Below, piece after piece: positions 10,681-21,102 of a stretch of DNA of 41,620 bases. The notes under the pieces are model-generated. The model saw only the letters and a list, made by a program, of their open reading frames with translations. It was not told where the DNA came from and did not search any database. This DNA is from Comamonadaceae bacterium (lineage in GTDB: Bacteria > Pseudomonadota > Gammaproteobacteria > Burkholderiales > Burkholderiaceae_C), in NCBI GenBank assembly GCA_947449895.1, contig CANFSO010000009.1:1-41620 (forward strand), given 5' to 3'. Position 1 is the first letter of the stretch. The number at the start of each line of letters is the position of its first letter. The position numbers were made by a program, and so were the translations under genes.

Positions 10681-11316
10681 ATGACCCAAGCCAGCGTTAA
10701 ATCAAGCGTTGTTGCGCCACCCGGTGCAGCAGTCGACCATCAAAAAAGAAATTGGATTGTTGCCACATGTGCCGTTGGTGGCGCAGGTGTTGCCGCTGTA
10801 GCCGTCCCTTTTGTGAGTACTTTTCAGCCGTCCGAGCGCGCTAAAGCCGCCGGTGCTGCGGTCGAGGTGGATATTTCTGCCATCAAGCCGGGCGAGAAAT
10901 TGACTGTCGAATGGCGCGGTAAGCCGGTCTGGATCTTCAGGCGCACGCCTGAGCAACTGGACGCTTTGACAAAAGCTGAAGACCAGCTGGCCGACCCGAA
11001 ATCCGAGCGCAAGCAGAGCGAATTGACACCGGTCTACGCACGCAATATCAATCGCTCCATCAAGCCTGAAGTCATGGTTGCAGTGGGTATTTGCACGCAC
11101 CTTGGCTGCTCGCCGGTCGATAAGTTCCAGCCGGGGGCTCAGCCTTCGGTGCCGGACGATTGGCATGGTGGCTTTTTGTGCCCTTGCCACGGTTCGACCT
11201 TCGACATGGCCGGACGCGTCTACAAAAACAAGCCCGCACCCGACAATCTGGAGGTGCCTCCCCACATGTACTTGTCAGAAACCCGGTTGCTGATTGGCGA
11301 AGATAAAAAGGCCTGA
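10681..11316 (+). CDS. petA: Ubiquinol-cytochrome c reductase, Rieske iron-sulfur subunit
   Basis: CTHLGCSP and CPCHGSTFD Rieske cluster motifs; PFVSTFQPSERAKAAGAAVEVDI; followed by petB and petC. Confidence 0.97.
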   Translation: MTQASVKSSVVAPPGAAVDHQKRNWIVATCAVGGAGVAAVAVPFVSTFQPSERAKAAGAAVEVDISAIKPGEKLTVEWRGKPVWIFRRTPEQLDALTKAEDQLADPKSERKQSELTPVYARNINRSIKPEVMVAVGICTHLGCSPVDKFQPGAQPSVPDDWHGGFLCPCHGSTFDMAGRVYKNKPAPDNLEVPPHMYLSETRLLIGEDKKA

Positions 11317-11377
11317 AGCTTGTCAGAGCCTTTTCACGTATCGTCGTGGACTGGCTCGTAACTGAGTAGGAACTGTT

Positions 11378-12778
11378 ATGGCTGAATTCAAAGAAATTTC
11401 CCCCGACGCGCCCGCAGGCGCCAAGCTGCTGAACTGGGTCGACAATCGTTTCCCCGCCAGCAAGCTTTACAACGAGCACATGGGCGAGTACTACGCACCG
11501 AAGAACTTCAACTTCTGGTACGTTTTCGGCTCCCTAGCGCTCTTGATTCTGGTAATTCAGATCGTCACCGGCATCTTTTTGACGATGCACTACAAGCCGG
11601 ATGCCGCTTTGGCCTTTGGTTCGGTTGAATACATCATGCGCGACGTCCCTTGGGGCTGGCTCATTCGCTACATGCACTCGACAGGCGCTAGCGCGTTCTT
11701 CATCGTGGTGTATCTGCATATGTTCCGCGGTCTGATGTATGGCAGCTACCGCAAACCGCGCGAGCTGATATGGATTTTTGGCTGTGCCATTTTCTTGGCG
11801 CTGATGGCTGAAGCCTTCATGGGTTACCTGCTGCCTTGGGGCCAGATGAGTTACTGGGGCGCTCAGGTGATCGTGAATTTGTTCGCGGCCATTCCGTTCA
11901 TTGGCCCTGATCTCGCGCTGCTGATTCGCGGCGACTTCGTGGTGGGCGATGCTACATTGAACCGCTTCTTTGCTTTTCACGTGATTGCTGTGCCGCTGGT
12001 GCTGCTAGGCTTGGTGGTGGCGCACTTGATCGCGCTGCATGAAGTCGGCTCGAACAACCCCGACGGCGTTGAAATCAAGGCCCACAAAGATGCCAAAGGC
12101 AACCCGCTCGACGGGATTCCATTTCATCCTTACTATACGGTGCACGACATTTTTGCTGTCAGCGTCTTTCTGATGATCTTCACGGCCGTCATCTTCTTCG
12201 CGCCCGAAGCGGGTGGTTACTTCTTGGAATACAACAACTTCATACCGGCCGACTCCCTGAAGACGCCGTTGCACATCGCCCCAGTCTGGTATTTCACGCC
12301 GTTCTACTCGATGTTGCGCGCCATCACTGGCGAAATGATGTACGCCTTGGTGGCTTGCGTCGCTGCAGCGGCCGCTTTCACAGTGCTCAAAGGTCGTCTT
12401 GGCGCGTTCCTCAAGGCTGCGATTGCGCTGGTGGCTTTGTTGCTGGTCGCGTCTATGCTGGTGATCGACGCTAAATTCTGGGGTGTCGTGGTCATGGGTG
12501 GTGCTGTCATCATCTTGTTCTTCCTGCCTTGGCTGGACAACAGCGAAGTCAAGTCGATTCGTTACCGTCCCGATTGGCACAAATACCTCTATGCCGTGTT
12601 CGTGATTAATTTCATAGTTCTGGGATACCTCGGCATCAAGCCACCGTCGCCTGTCAACGAGCGCGTCTCGCAAATCGGCACTTTGTTCTATTTTGGATTT
12701 TTCTTCCTGATGCCTTGGTGGAGCCGTCTTGGCACGTTCAAGCCCGTGCCTGATCGCGTGACCTTTGCTGCCCACTGA
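11378..12778 (+). CDS. petB: Cytochrome b of the bc1 complex
   Basis: NFWYVFGSLALLILVIQIVTGIFLTMHY, MHSTGASAFFIVVYLHMFRGLMYGSY, LLPWGQMSYWGAQVI, HVIAVPLVLLGLVVAHLIALHE. Confidence 0.97.
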   Translation: MAEFKEISPDAPAGAKLLNWVDNRFPASKLYNEHMGEYYAPKNFNFWYVFGSLALLILVIQIVTGIFLTMHYKPDAALAFGSVEYIMRDVPWGWLIRYMHSTGASAFFIVVYLHMFRGLMYGSYRKPRELIWIFGCAIFLALMAEAFMGYLLPWGQMSYWGAQVIVNLFAAIPFIGPDLALLIRGDFVVGDATLNRFFAFHVIAVPLVLLGLVVAHLIALHEVGSNNPDGVEIKAHKDAKGNPLDGIPFHPYYTVHDIFAVSVFLMIFTAVIFFAPEAGGYFLEYNNFIPADSLKTPLHIAPVWYFTPFYSMLRAITGEMMYALVACVAAAAAFTVLKGRLGAFLKAAIALVALLLVASMLVIDAKFWGVVVMGGAVIILFFLPWLDNSEVKSIRYRPDWHKYLYAVFVINFIVLGYLGIKPPSPVNERVSQIGTLFYFGFFFLMPWWSRLGTFKPVPDRVTFAAH

Positions 12779-12794
12779 GCCGGAGACTAAGACC

Positions 12795-13559
12795 ATGAAT
12801 AAATTCAAACATTTGGCGCTGGGTCTCCTGGCATCCTTGCTGCTTGTCACCGGTGTACAGGCAAACACAGTGGGTATTGCCTGGGACAAAGCACCCGACA
12901 AAACCAACGACTTGGGAGCCTTGCAAAACGGTTCCAAGATCTTTGTTAACTACTGCCTGAATTGTCATGCAGCAGCTTTCATGCGCTACAACCGGTTGAC
13001 CGACATCGGACTGACTGAGCAGCAGATCAAGGACAATTTGCTGTTCGCCACAGACAAAGTCGGCGAAACCATGAAGATCGCCATGAGCCCCAAGCAGGGC
13101 AAAGACTGGTTCGGCGGTAACCCGCCTGACCTGACCGTCATTGCGCGTTCGCGTGCAGGCTCACAAGGCTCGGGTGCCGACTATCTTTACACCTATCTGC
13201 GTACGTACTACCGCGATGACACCAAGGCCACAGGCTGGAACAACTTAGCATTCCCGGGCGTGGCCATGCCGCATGTGCTGTGGGAAATGCAAGGCGTGCG
13301 TGAGCCGCAATACGAAACCCATGCCAGCCACGGACATGACATTGAGGTTTTCAAAGGTTGGAAACAGGTCAGTCCGGGCACCATGACGCCGTTGCAATAC
13401 GACCAGTCGGTGTCTGACTTGGTCGGTTATTTGCAGTGGATGGGAGAGCCAGCCCAAAACACCCGAGTGCGCGTTGGCGTCTGGGTGCTCCTGTTTCTGT
13501 GTATGTTTACCTTTGTCGCCTGGCGTTTGAACGCAGCGTTCTGGAAAGACATCAAGTAA
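12795..13559 (+). CDS. petC: Cytochrome c1
   Basis: Signal peptide, CLNCHAAAFMRYNRL heme-binding motif, MSPKQGKDWFGGNPPDLTVIAR, C-terminal TM anchor. ATG at 12795 preferred over 12765. Confidence 0.95.
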   Translation: MNKFKHLALGLLASLLLVTGVQANTVGIAWDKAPDKTNDLGALQNGSKIFVNYCLNCHAAAFMRYNRLTDIGLTEQQIKDNLLFATDKVGETMKIAMSPKQGKDWFGGNPPDLTVIARSRAGSQGSGADYLYTYLRTYYRDDTKATGWNNLAFPGVAMPHVLWEMQGVREPQYETHASHGHDIEVFKGWKQVSPGTMTPLQYDQSVSDLVGYLQWMGEPAQNTRVRVGVWVLLFLCMFTFVAWRLNAAFWKDIK

Positions 13560-13661
13560 TTTTTTCGCTGGGCAGTAATGCCTTGCACCTTATGGAGTGG
13601 CAGGCCCAAGTCTTTGTGACTTGACGTCTCCCACTCCTTTTGCACCCAGGAGTCCCCCACC

Positions 13662-14273
13662 ATGATGGTCCTTTATTCAGGCACAACCTGCCCCTTCTCC
13701 CATCGTTGCCGTTTTGTATTGTTTGAAAAAGGCATGGACTTTGAAATCCGCGACGTTGACTTGTACAACAAGCCGGAAGATATCAATGTCATGAACCCGT
13801 ACGGCCAAGTGCCAATTCTGGTCGAACGCGACCTGATCTTGTATGAGTCAAACATCATCAATGAATACATTGACGAGCGTTTCCCGCACCCGCAACTCAT
13901 GCCCGGCGACCCAGTCGACCGCGCCCGCGTGCGTCTGTTCTTGCTGAACTTCGAAAAAGAACTGTTCGTTCACGTTGGCACACTCGAATCGCGCGCCACC
14001 AAAGGCAATGAGAAAGTGCTTGAAAAAGCACGTTCGCATGTACGTGATCGTTTGACGCAGTTGGCCCCCGTGTTCTTGAAAAACAAGTTCATGCTCGGCG
14101 ACAACTTCTCCATGCTCGACGTGGCGATTGCACCGCTGCTCTGGCGTCTGGACTACTACGGTATTGACCTCTCGAAAAACGCGGCGCCACTGCTCAAGTA
14201 CGCTGAACGCATCTTCTCGCGTCCGGCCTACATTGAAGCGCTGACGCCGTCCGAAAAAGTCATGCGCAAGTAA
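13662..14273 (+). CDS. sspA: Stringent starvation protein A, glutathione S-transferase fold
   Basis: MVLYSGTTCPFSHRCRFVLFEKGMDFEIRDVDLYNKPEDINVMNPYGQVPILVERDLILYESNIINEYIDERFPHPQLMP; followed by sspB. Confidence 0.95.
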   Translation: MMVLYSGTTCPFSHRCRFVLFEKGMDFEIRDVDLYNKPEDINVMNPYGQVPILVERDLILYESNIINEYIDERFPHPQLMPGDPVDRARVRLFLLNFEKELFVHVGTLESRATKGNEKVLEKARSHVRDRLTQLAPVFLKNKFMLGDNFSMLDVAIAPLLWRLDYYGIDLSKNAAPLLKYAERIFSRPAYIEALTPSEKVMRK

Positions 14274-14302
14274 TTGCAGAAGTAGACGCTTTGGCTGAAT
14301 TC

Positions 14303-14851
14303 ATGAATGCGCTAGACGCTACCTCGACACGCCCGTATCTGATACGGGCGCTCTATGAATGGTGCACTGACAATGGCTTCACGCCTTATGTGGCCGTGCT
14401 TGTTGACGACACCGTGCAAGTGCCGCGTGAATACGTCAAGAACAACGAGATCGTTTTGAACATCAGCTTTGGCGCGACCAGTTCGCTCAAGCTGGGCAAT
14501 GACTTCATTGAGTTCAAAGCGCGCTTTGGCGGCAGCGCCCGTGAAATACAGGTACCCATCGGCCGCGTGATCGCCATCTATGCCCGTGAAAACGGACAAG
14601 GCATGGCTTTCCCTGCGCCGGTGGCATTCAAGACGGGTGATGACTCATCGACGGTGGCCGAAGCCGATGGCAGTAAGACAGAAACTTCGCTAACATTAGC
14701 ACCGTCTACTGTTGCACAAGACGGCCACAACCCGTTTCAACTGGTGCCTGACGCTGTGCCGCCTAAAAGTGTTGATAAAGATGGTAGCGGCCCGGCCGAA
14801 CCACCAAAAAAACCTGCAGTAAAGCGGCCAACACTCAAGAGCGTGAAGTAA
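14303..14851 (+). CDS. sspB: ClpXP protease specificity-enhancing factor SspB
   Basis: STRPYLIRALYEWCTDNGFTPYVAVLVDD, variable linker, C-terminal RPTLKSVK resembling the ClpX-binding tail; adjacent to sspA. Confidence 0.93.
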   Translation: MNALDATSTRPYLIRALYEWCTDNGFTPYVAVLVDDTVQVPREYVKNNEIVLNISFGATSSLKLGNDFIEFKARFGGSAREIQVPIGRVIAIYARENGQGMAFPAPVAFKTGDDSSTVAEADGSKTETSLTLAPSTVAQDGHNPFQLVPDAVPPKSVDKDGSGPAEPPKKPAVKRPTLKSVK

Positions 14852-14863
14852 ACTATGCACCGT

Positions 14864-14939
14864 GCCGCTTTAGCTCAGTTGGTAGAGCAACCGCCTTGTA
14901 AGCGGTAGGTCGTCAGTTCGACTCCGACAAGCGGCACCA
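14864..14939 (+). tRNA. tRNA-Thr, anticodon TGT, 3' CCA encoded
   Basis: Acceptor GCCGCTT/AAGCGGC, D-arm tagctcagttggtagagca, anticodon stem-loop ACCGC-CTTGTAA-GCGGT (anticodon 14897-14899), T-loop GTTCGACTC, then A and CCA. Confidence 0.97.
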
Positions 14940-14950
14940 TTAGACAGTAC

Positions 14951-14986
14951 AAAGGCCTTCAAGGAGCGATTCTTGAGGGCCTTTTT
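14951..14986 (+). terminator. Rho-independent terminator after tRNA-Thr
   Basis: AAAGGCCTTCAAG-gagcgatt-CTTGAGGGCCTTTTT stem-loop followed by a T-tract. Confidence 0.85.
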
Positions 14987-15028
14987 CATTGGTGAATCAG
15001 GGGCTTGCTAATAGTTTCGCCGTGATCC

Positions 15029-16342
15029 TCATTTGCCCCGCATGCCAAATAAGTGGAGGTCGATGGACATACCCATCGCCTGATAGCCTAAACGGTTCGG
15101 ATGAAGTTTGTCACCGGGGCCGCCGACTGTGTTGTCAGGGACAAACTCGGCTTTCATGCCACCGGTCTGGGTATCGATAGTGGCTCGATCAAAATCGGCC
15201 ACGCCATCAAAAACGCCACTCTGACGGATGAATTCATTGAGCTTTTTGCGCTTTTCGTCTTGTAGTTCAAAGCCATGAGCCGCGCTGGAGCTGCCCAATG
15301 CGGATGTGAGCGTTGCGCCAATCACTTTCACACTTGGAATCTTGGCGCGAATTCGCTGCACACCCTCACGCATGCCGGCGATGACAGCATCAGCTTCAGC
15401 GTTGCCATTTTTGCTGAAGTCGTTGGTGCCTTCAAGCCAGATCACCGCCTTGACACCGGAAAGTGAGAGGACATCGCGGTCCAAGCGTTGTAATGCGGAC
15501 GGTCCGCCAGGGAACGGTTTTTGCGGTGAATAGTTTTTAGGCCCTATCACTTGGTTACCGCCAATGCCCGCATTGACCACAGACCAGCGACCGTCAAGCC
15601 GACGAGCGAGTACGTCAGGCCAGCGGTCATCACCATTCATCGTCGAAGCGGTGCCGTCAGTGATCGAATCACCGAACGCGACGATGGCGCCAGCCCCCAT
15701 GGGTGCGGACATATCAAGCGCATCGAGGAAGTACCAGGAAGCCACGGCAAAAGGGAATGCGGATTCAGAGATATCACCGCCCTTGGCGCCAGCGCCGGGG
15801 TGTGTGACATAGGACGATTGCAGTGCCTTGGCGTGCCAAGTCATCGGGCCACTGTTGCCCACAACATGAAAACTCACTGCGAGCTTGCGTCCGCGCAACG
15901 CCTGCCACTTCTTCACAAAGGGCAGTGCCACGGCATCACTCCACACTGATTCACCTGGAGCGACCGTGACGGTTTGTTTCCCGTCAAACATCACCGCACG
16001 GTTGGTCCCTGGCATCACGGCAGAGCCTGACCATTGCATGCCAACGAACACACCGTCAAATGTCACCGGTTGAGTACCGAGTGCGTTGGAAAAACGAAAG
16101 CGCGACTGGGTGCCCCAAAGCTCAGGTTTGACGATCAGCCTGAAAGATTGATCGCGCGCGCCAGTAGCCGCAGACGGAAACAGCAAGGAGAGATCAGGCT
16201 GAGCAGAGGGGTTGCCCACCGGATAGGGCCCCTGCACGGATGCGGCCCAACTGGTCACCCAGTTGGCTTGACCTGCAGCAGATGCCGCGGCTGAAGCGCA
16301 AACCATAAACAACAGTACTACACGCTTTGCAAAACTCGACAT
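15029..16342 (-). CDS. Secreted SGNH/GDSL-family hydrolase
   Basis: Signal peptide (MSSFAKRVVLLFMVCASAAASAAG), IVAFGDSITDGTA, IWLEGTNDF, DKLHPNRLGYQAMG; RBS-like aaggagac before the start. Confidence 0.92.
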   Translation of the reverse strand: MSSFAKRVVLLFMVCASAAASAAGQANWVTSWAASVQGPYPVGNPSAQPDLSLLFPSAATGARDQSFRLIVKPELWGTQSRFRFSNALGTQPVTFDGVFVGMQWSGSAVMPGTNRAVMFDGKQTVTVAPGESVWSDAVALPFVKKWQALRGRKLAVSFHVVGNSGPMTWHAKALQSSYVTHPGAGAKGGDISESAFPFAVASWYFLDALDMSAPMGAGAIVAFGDSITDGTASTMNGDDRWPDVLARRLDGRWSVVNAGIGGNQVIGPKNYSPQKPFPGGPSALQRLDRDVLSLSGVKAVIWLEGTNDFSKNGNAEADAVIAGMREGVQRIRAKIPSVKVIGATLTSALGSSSAAHGFELQDEKRKKLNEFIRQSGVFDGVADFDRATIDTQTGGMKAEFVPDNTVGGPGDKLHPNRLGYQAMGMSIDLHLFGMRGK

Positions 16343-16446
16343 AGATGTCTCCTTCTTAAATGGGCTTTAGCCTTTGGCGGACTATAAACGAAGGATTCTC
16401 AGCAGCTGCAGATGGTTAAGACAGTCGCGAAACAGAAGGAGAACGA

Positions 16447-16770
16447 CTAACGTTGCGAATTACCAATCAGCAGTTTCAAGCGAATGGAGGTGATGTTGTG
16501 GCCGTTGGCTTGCAGCCTAGCTTGTAGCGACGGCAGCAGCTGCCGCAACTTGGCGGCGGCGGCGTTGCTTGATATCAACAAACACCAAGTTTCGCCATCG
16601 ATGGGGCCAGCCTTGACCGACGCGCGCATCGCAGCCGGCAGCAGCAATTCAACGCTTTTAAGTAAATCACTGGACTCGCGCACCATTCCCGCAAGCCTTG
16701 CCAAAGACGGTGAGTTCTCAATCGCTTGGCTGAAGGTGACAGACTTAGATTGGCGGTGCGATGAATACAT
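16447..16770 (-). CDS. DUF721/DciA-like protein
   Basis: 107 aa with a pattern resembling the DUF721 domain (GETWCLLISSNAAAAKLRQLLPSLQARLQANGHNITSIRLKL), next to secA as in related genomes. Confidence 0.7.
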   Translation of the reverse strand: MYSSHRQSKSVTFSQAIENSPSLARLAGMVRESSDLLKSVELLLPAAMRASVKAGPIDGETWCLLISSNAAAAKLRQLLPSLQARLQANGHNITSIRLKLLIGNSQR

Positions 16771-17029
16771 GACGGGGAAGTTCGAGGCTAAGTTAGATGT
16801 GCATTGTTGAGTTTTGCCAGCATTTCAATTATCGCGGATAGGGGACGTGGAAGGGATAAAAACCACTCCTGACGGCGCTCCATGAGACGGGCGCGGAGCG
16901 GAGGTAAAATCAGGGGTTTGCGCACAGTTGAACTGGATAACCGGCTTCTGGCGTCATCTCTCAAGTTGCAATCAATAAAGGTTTCGGCCGTTTTAACAGC
17001 TGCTGGTGCTGGTAAAGGGCTTCGTATCT

Positions 17030-19789
17030 ATGGCTTTCAATCCTCTGACAAAACTCTTCGGTAGCCGCAACGACCGGTTGATGAAAACCTACCGCAAAAC
17101 CGTTGATCGCATCACCGCCTTGGAAGGGCAGTTTGAACAACTCAGCGACGAGGAACTGCGCAACAAGACGCAAGAGTTCAAAGACCGCGTTGTCGCTGGC
17201 GAGACGCTGGATGACTTGATGGTTGAAGCCTTTGCAGTCGTGCGTGAAGGCGGCAAACGTGTCATGAAGATGCGGCACTTTGATGTGCAGATGCTGGGCG
17301 GCATGTCCTTGCACTATTGCAAAATTTCTGAAATGGGCACGGGCGAGGGCAAAACCCTCACGGCAACCTTGCCGGTGTATCTGAACGCGTTGGCTTGCAA
17401 GGGCGTTCACGTGGTGACGGTGAATGACTACTTGGCCAATCGCGATGCGCGCTGGATGGGCAAGCTCTACAACTTCCTCGGTCTGACGGTCGGCATCAAT
17501 TTGCCGAACATGTCGCGCGAAGAAAAACAGGCCGCTTACGCCGCCGACATCACCTACGGCACCAACAACGAATACGGCTTTGATTACTTGCGTGACAACA
17601 TGGTCTATGAAGTGGGCGACCGCGTACAACGCGGTTTGAACTTCGCCATCGTCGACGAAGTTGACTCGATCCTGATTGACGAAGCGCGCACGCCACTCAT
17701 CATCAGCGGTCAGGCGGAAGACCACACCGCTATGTATTTGGCTATGAATCAAGTTGTGCCACTGATGACGCGGCAAGAAGGCGAAGCCGATCCACGCACA
17801 GGCGAGGGCATCATCACCCCCGGCGATTTCACAGTAGACGAAAAAACCCATCAGGTGTTTTTGACCGAGCAGGGCCACGAGAACGCCGAACGCATTCTGT
17901 TTGGCATGGGCCTGATCCCGGAAGGCGCTACGCTGTACGATCCGGCCAACATTGCTTTGGTGCATCACTTGTACGCAGCGCTGCGCGCCAAGCACATTTA
18001 TCACCGTGACCAGCACTATGTAGTGCAAGACGGTGAAGTGGTGATCGTTGATGAATTCACCGGTCGCTTGATGTCGGGGCGTCGCTGGAGCGATGGCCTG
18101 CACCAAGCTGTTGAGGCCAAGGAAGGCGCCGCCATTCAGGCGGAGAACCAGACCTTGGCGTCGATCACTTTCCAGAACTATTTCCGCCTCTACAACAAGC
18201 TGGCTGGCATGACCGGCACGGCCGACACTGAGGCTTATGAATTCCAAGAAATTTACGGCCTAGAAACCACCGTGATTCCGCCGAATCGGCGCAGTCAGCG
18301 TGATGACCAACTCGACCGCGTTTACAAAACCACGCGTGAGAAATACGAAGCGGCCATCAAGGACATTCGTGAATGCTACGAGCGCGGTCAACCCGTGCTG
18401 GTCGGCACGACCTCGATTGAGAATTCGGAAATCATTGACCAGCTGCTGGAAAAAGAAAAGCTGCCGCACCAAGTACTGAATGCCAAGCAACACGCCCGTG
18501 AAGCTGACATCGTGGCGCAGGCCGGTCGCTCCGGCATGATCACCATCGCCACCAACATGGCGGGCCGCGGCACCGACATCGTGCTGGGCGGTAACCTTGA
18601 AAAATTGACCGAAGCGGTCGAAGCCGATGAGACTCTGGACGCCAGCGCCAAAGCTGCTGAAGTCGTCCGTCTGCGTACGCAATGGCAAACCGAGCATGAC
18701 AAGGTCACCGCCTTAGGTGGCTTGCGCATCATCGCGACCGAGCGGCATGAGTCGCGCCGCATTGACAACCAGCTGCGCGGTCGTTCCGGCCGTCAGGGTG
18801 ACCCTGGGTCTTCGCGTTTTTACCTGAGTCTGGATGACCCGCTAATGCGCATCTTCGCGGGTGATCGCGTGCGTTCCATCATGGAGCGTTTGAAGATGCC
18901 CGACGGCGAGGCGATTGAAGCTGGCATCGTGACGCGCAGCATTGAGTCGGCGCAGCGCAAAGTGGAAGCCCGCAACTTTGATGTCCGCAAGCAATTGCTC
19001 GAGTACGACGATGTGTCGAACGACCAGCGTAAAGTGATCTATCAACAACGCAACGACATCATGGACGCGCCGAGTTTGCAGGGCCAGATCACCTCGCTGC
19101 GCGAAGGCTGTTTCACCGATTTGACGCGGCAGTATGTGCCCGCCGAAAGCGTTGAAGAGCAGTGGGATATTCCTGTCCTTGAGCGCGTCTTGCGCGACGA
19201 ATGGCAACTCGATGTGCCGTTGCAAGATGAGATCTCTGCCGCCTCGGCCATCACCGACGATGACGTGCTCGAAAAAATTGTCTCAGCCGCCAATACGGCG
19301 TTTAACGCCAAGGTGGAGCCCATTGGCGAAGAAAGTTTGATTCAGTTCGAGCGCATGGTGCTGCTGCAAAGCATTGACACCCACTGGCGGGAGCATTTGA
19401 GCTCTTTGGACTATTTGCGGCAAGGCATTCATTTGCGCGGCTATGCGCAAAAGCAGCCCAAGCAGGAATACAAACGCGAGGCCTTTGAGCTGTTTGCCCA
19501 GTTGCTCGACAGCGTTAAAAACGACGTCACCAAAGTCTTGATGACAGTCAAAATCCAGTCGGCTGAGCAGCTCGGTCAGGCTGCTGAGGACATGGAAAGC
19601 CGCGCCGAAAACATCAGCAACGTCACCTACACCGCACCGACTGAATCCGGTGAGGCAGAGGTCATTGCAGTCACGGACGAGCAACGTCAGCGCATGACGG
19701 GTGACTATGTGCCGCGCGTTGGTCGGAACGACGCTTGTCCGTGCGGTTCTGGCAAAAAATACAAGGCCTGCCACGGTAAGCTGGTCTGA
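17030..19789 (+). CDS. secA: Preprotein translocase ATPase SecA
   Basis: [69 protein letters not shown]-terminal zinc motif [14 protein letters not shown]. Start set to ATG 17030 ([17 protein letters not shown]). Confidence 0.98.
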   Translation: MAFNPLTKLFGSRNDRLMKTYRKTVDRITALEGQFEQLSDEELRNKTQEFKDRVVAGETLDDLMVEAFAVVREGGKRVMKMRHFDVQMLGGMSLHYCKISEMGTGEGKTLTATLPVYLNALACKGVHVVTVNDYLANRDARWMGKLYNFLGLTVGINLPNMSREEKQAAYAADITYGTNNEYGFDYLRDNMVYEVGDRVQRGLNFAIVDEVDSILIDEARTPLIISGQAEDHTAMYLAMNQVVPLMTRQEGEADPRTGEGIITPGDFTVDEKTHQVFLTEQGHENAERILFGMGLIPEGATLYDPANIALVHHLYAALRAKHIYHRDQHYVVQDGEVVIVDEFTGRLMSGRRWSDGLHQAVEAKEGAAIQAENQTLASITFQNYFRLYNKLAGMTGTADTEAYEFQEIYGLETTVIPPNRRSQRDDQLDRVYKTTREKYEAAIKDIRECYERGQPVLVGTTSIENSEIIDQLLEKEKLPHQVLNAKQHAREADIVAQAGRSGMITIATNMAGRGTDIVLGGNLEKLTEAVEADETLDASAKAAEVVRLRTQWQTEHDKVTALGGLRIIATERHESRRIDNQLRGRSGRQGDPGSSRFYLSLDDPLMRIFAGDRVRSIMERLKMPDGEAIEAGIVTRSIESAQRKVEARNFDVRKQLLEYDDVSNDQRKVIYQQRNDIMDAPSLQGQITSLREGCFTDLTRQYVPAESVEEQWDIPVLERVLRDEWQLDVPLQDEISAASAITDDDVLEKIVSAANTAFNAKVEPIGEESLIQFERMVLLQSIDTHWREHLSSLDYLRQGIHLRGYAQKQPKQEYKREAFELFAQLLDSVKNDVTKVLMTVKIQSAEQLGQAAEDMESRAENISNVTYTAPTESGEAEVIAVTDEQRQRMTGDYVPRVGRNDACPCGSGKKYKACHGKLV

Positions 19790-19852
19790 TCGGGCGCACC
19801 TGATGCGGGCCCAGCCCAAGGGCCTGATGTTCTTGAACTTTGGAGACTTCCC

Positions 19853-21094
19853 ATGCCTGTGAACCTGGTTGCTACGCCTGCCGCTGAACTTCATCCCGTT
19901 CCCGGTATTCGCTGGGGGATTGCCGAAGCTGGTATCCGCAAAGTCGGTCGCAAAGACCTAGCTGTTCTCTTGCTCGACGAAGGCTGCGCGGTCGGCGCGG
20001 TGTTCACGCAAAACCGTTTTTGCGCGGCCCCCGTGCAAATTTGCCGTGACAACCTAGCCTTGAACGCTGGCGCTTCCCATGGCATTCGCGCCATGCTGAT
20101 CAACACCGGCAATGCGAACGCCGGCACGGGTTCTGATGGCTTGATGCGCGCGCGCGCCAGTTGCATCGCGCTGGCCCGTGACCTCAACGTGTCGCCGGAG
20201 CAGATCTTGCCGTTCTCGACCGGCGTCATCATGGAGCCTCTGCCTTATGAGCGCATCGCCGCTGGCTTACCGACTGCGCTGGCAAATGCTCGGCCAGACA
20301 ACTGGGCCAGTGCCGCCGAAGCCATCATGACCACCGACATCGTGGCCAAGGCGTTTTCCACGCGCATCACACTGGGCGGTGCCACCATCACCATCACCGG
20401 CATCAGCAAAGGGTCGGGCATGATCCGCCCGAACATGGCGACCATGCTCGGTTTCTTGGCGACTGACGCTTGCGTGTCGCCGACCCTGATGTCGCAACTG
20501 GCCCGTGAGCTGGCAGACGCTTCTTTCAACCGTGTCACGGTTGATGGCGACACCTCTACCAATGACTCCTTCGTGATCGTGGCGACGCAACAAGCCAAAC
20601 ACACGCCAATTACCTCGCTGGACAGCGCTGACGGCCGTGCTCTCCAAGCGGCGATGCTGGGAATTTCCCAGAAGTTGGCGCAGGCGATCGTGCGTGACGG
20701 TGAAGGCGCCACCAAATTCATCACCATCCGCGTCGAAGGCGGCAACACCGGTGACGAATGCCGCAAAGTGGCTTACGCCATCGCGCATTCACCGCTGGTC
20801 AAAACAGCTTTCTTTGCGAGTGATCCCAACCTCGGCCGCATTTTGGCCGCAGTCGGTTATGCCGGTATCGATGACCTGGACCAGACGCTGATTGATTTGT
20901 ACTTGGACGACGTGCTGGTGGCCAAAAACGGTGGCCGCCACATCGACTATGTCGAAGCCGATGGCCAACGCGTGATGCAGCAAAGCGAGATTGTGGTTCG
21001 CGTGGTGTTGGGCCGCGGTGACGCGGCCGACACCGTCTGGACCTGTGACCTCTCCTACGATTACGTCAAAATCAACGCAGATTACAGAAGTTAA
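19853..21094 (+). CDS. argJ: Bifunctional glutamate N-acetyltransferase / N-acetylglutamate synthase
   Basis: [35 protein letters not shown] (self-cleavage Thr), [24 protein letters not shown]. Confidence 0.97.
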   Translation: MPVNLVATPAAELHPVPGIRWGIAEAGIRKVGRKDLAVLLLDEGCAVGAVFTQNRFCAAPVQICRDNLALNAGASHGIRAMLINTGNANAGTGSDGLMRARASCIALARDLNVSPEQILPFSTGVIMEPLPYERIAAGLPTALANARPDNWASAAEAIMTTDIVAKAFSTRITLGGATITITGISKGSGMIRPNMATMLGFLATDACVSPTLMSQLARELADASFNRVTVDGDTSTNDSFVIVATQQAKHTPITSLDSADGRALQAAMLGISQKLAQAIVRDGEGATKFITIRVEGGNTGDECRKVAYAIAHSPLVKTAFFASDPNLGRILAAVGYAGIDDLDQTLIDLYLDDVLVAKNGGRHIDYVEADGQRVMQQSEIVVRVVLGRGDAADTVWTCDLSYDYVKINADYRS

Positions 21095-21102
21095 ACCGCC
21101 CC

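Noticed and set aside
12005-12937. 310-aa minus-strand ORF antisense to petB/petC
   Set aside because: Shadow of cytochrome b and c1 codons; no domain features.
16961-18247. 428-aa minus-strand ORF antisense to secA
   Set aside because: His/Val/Gln-rich translation without recognisable domain, typical of the shadow frame of a GC-rich gene; secA on the other strand is unambiguous.
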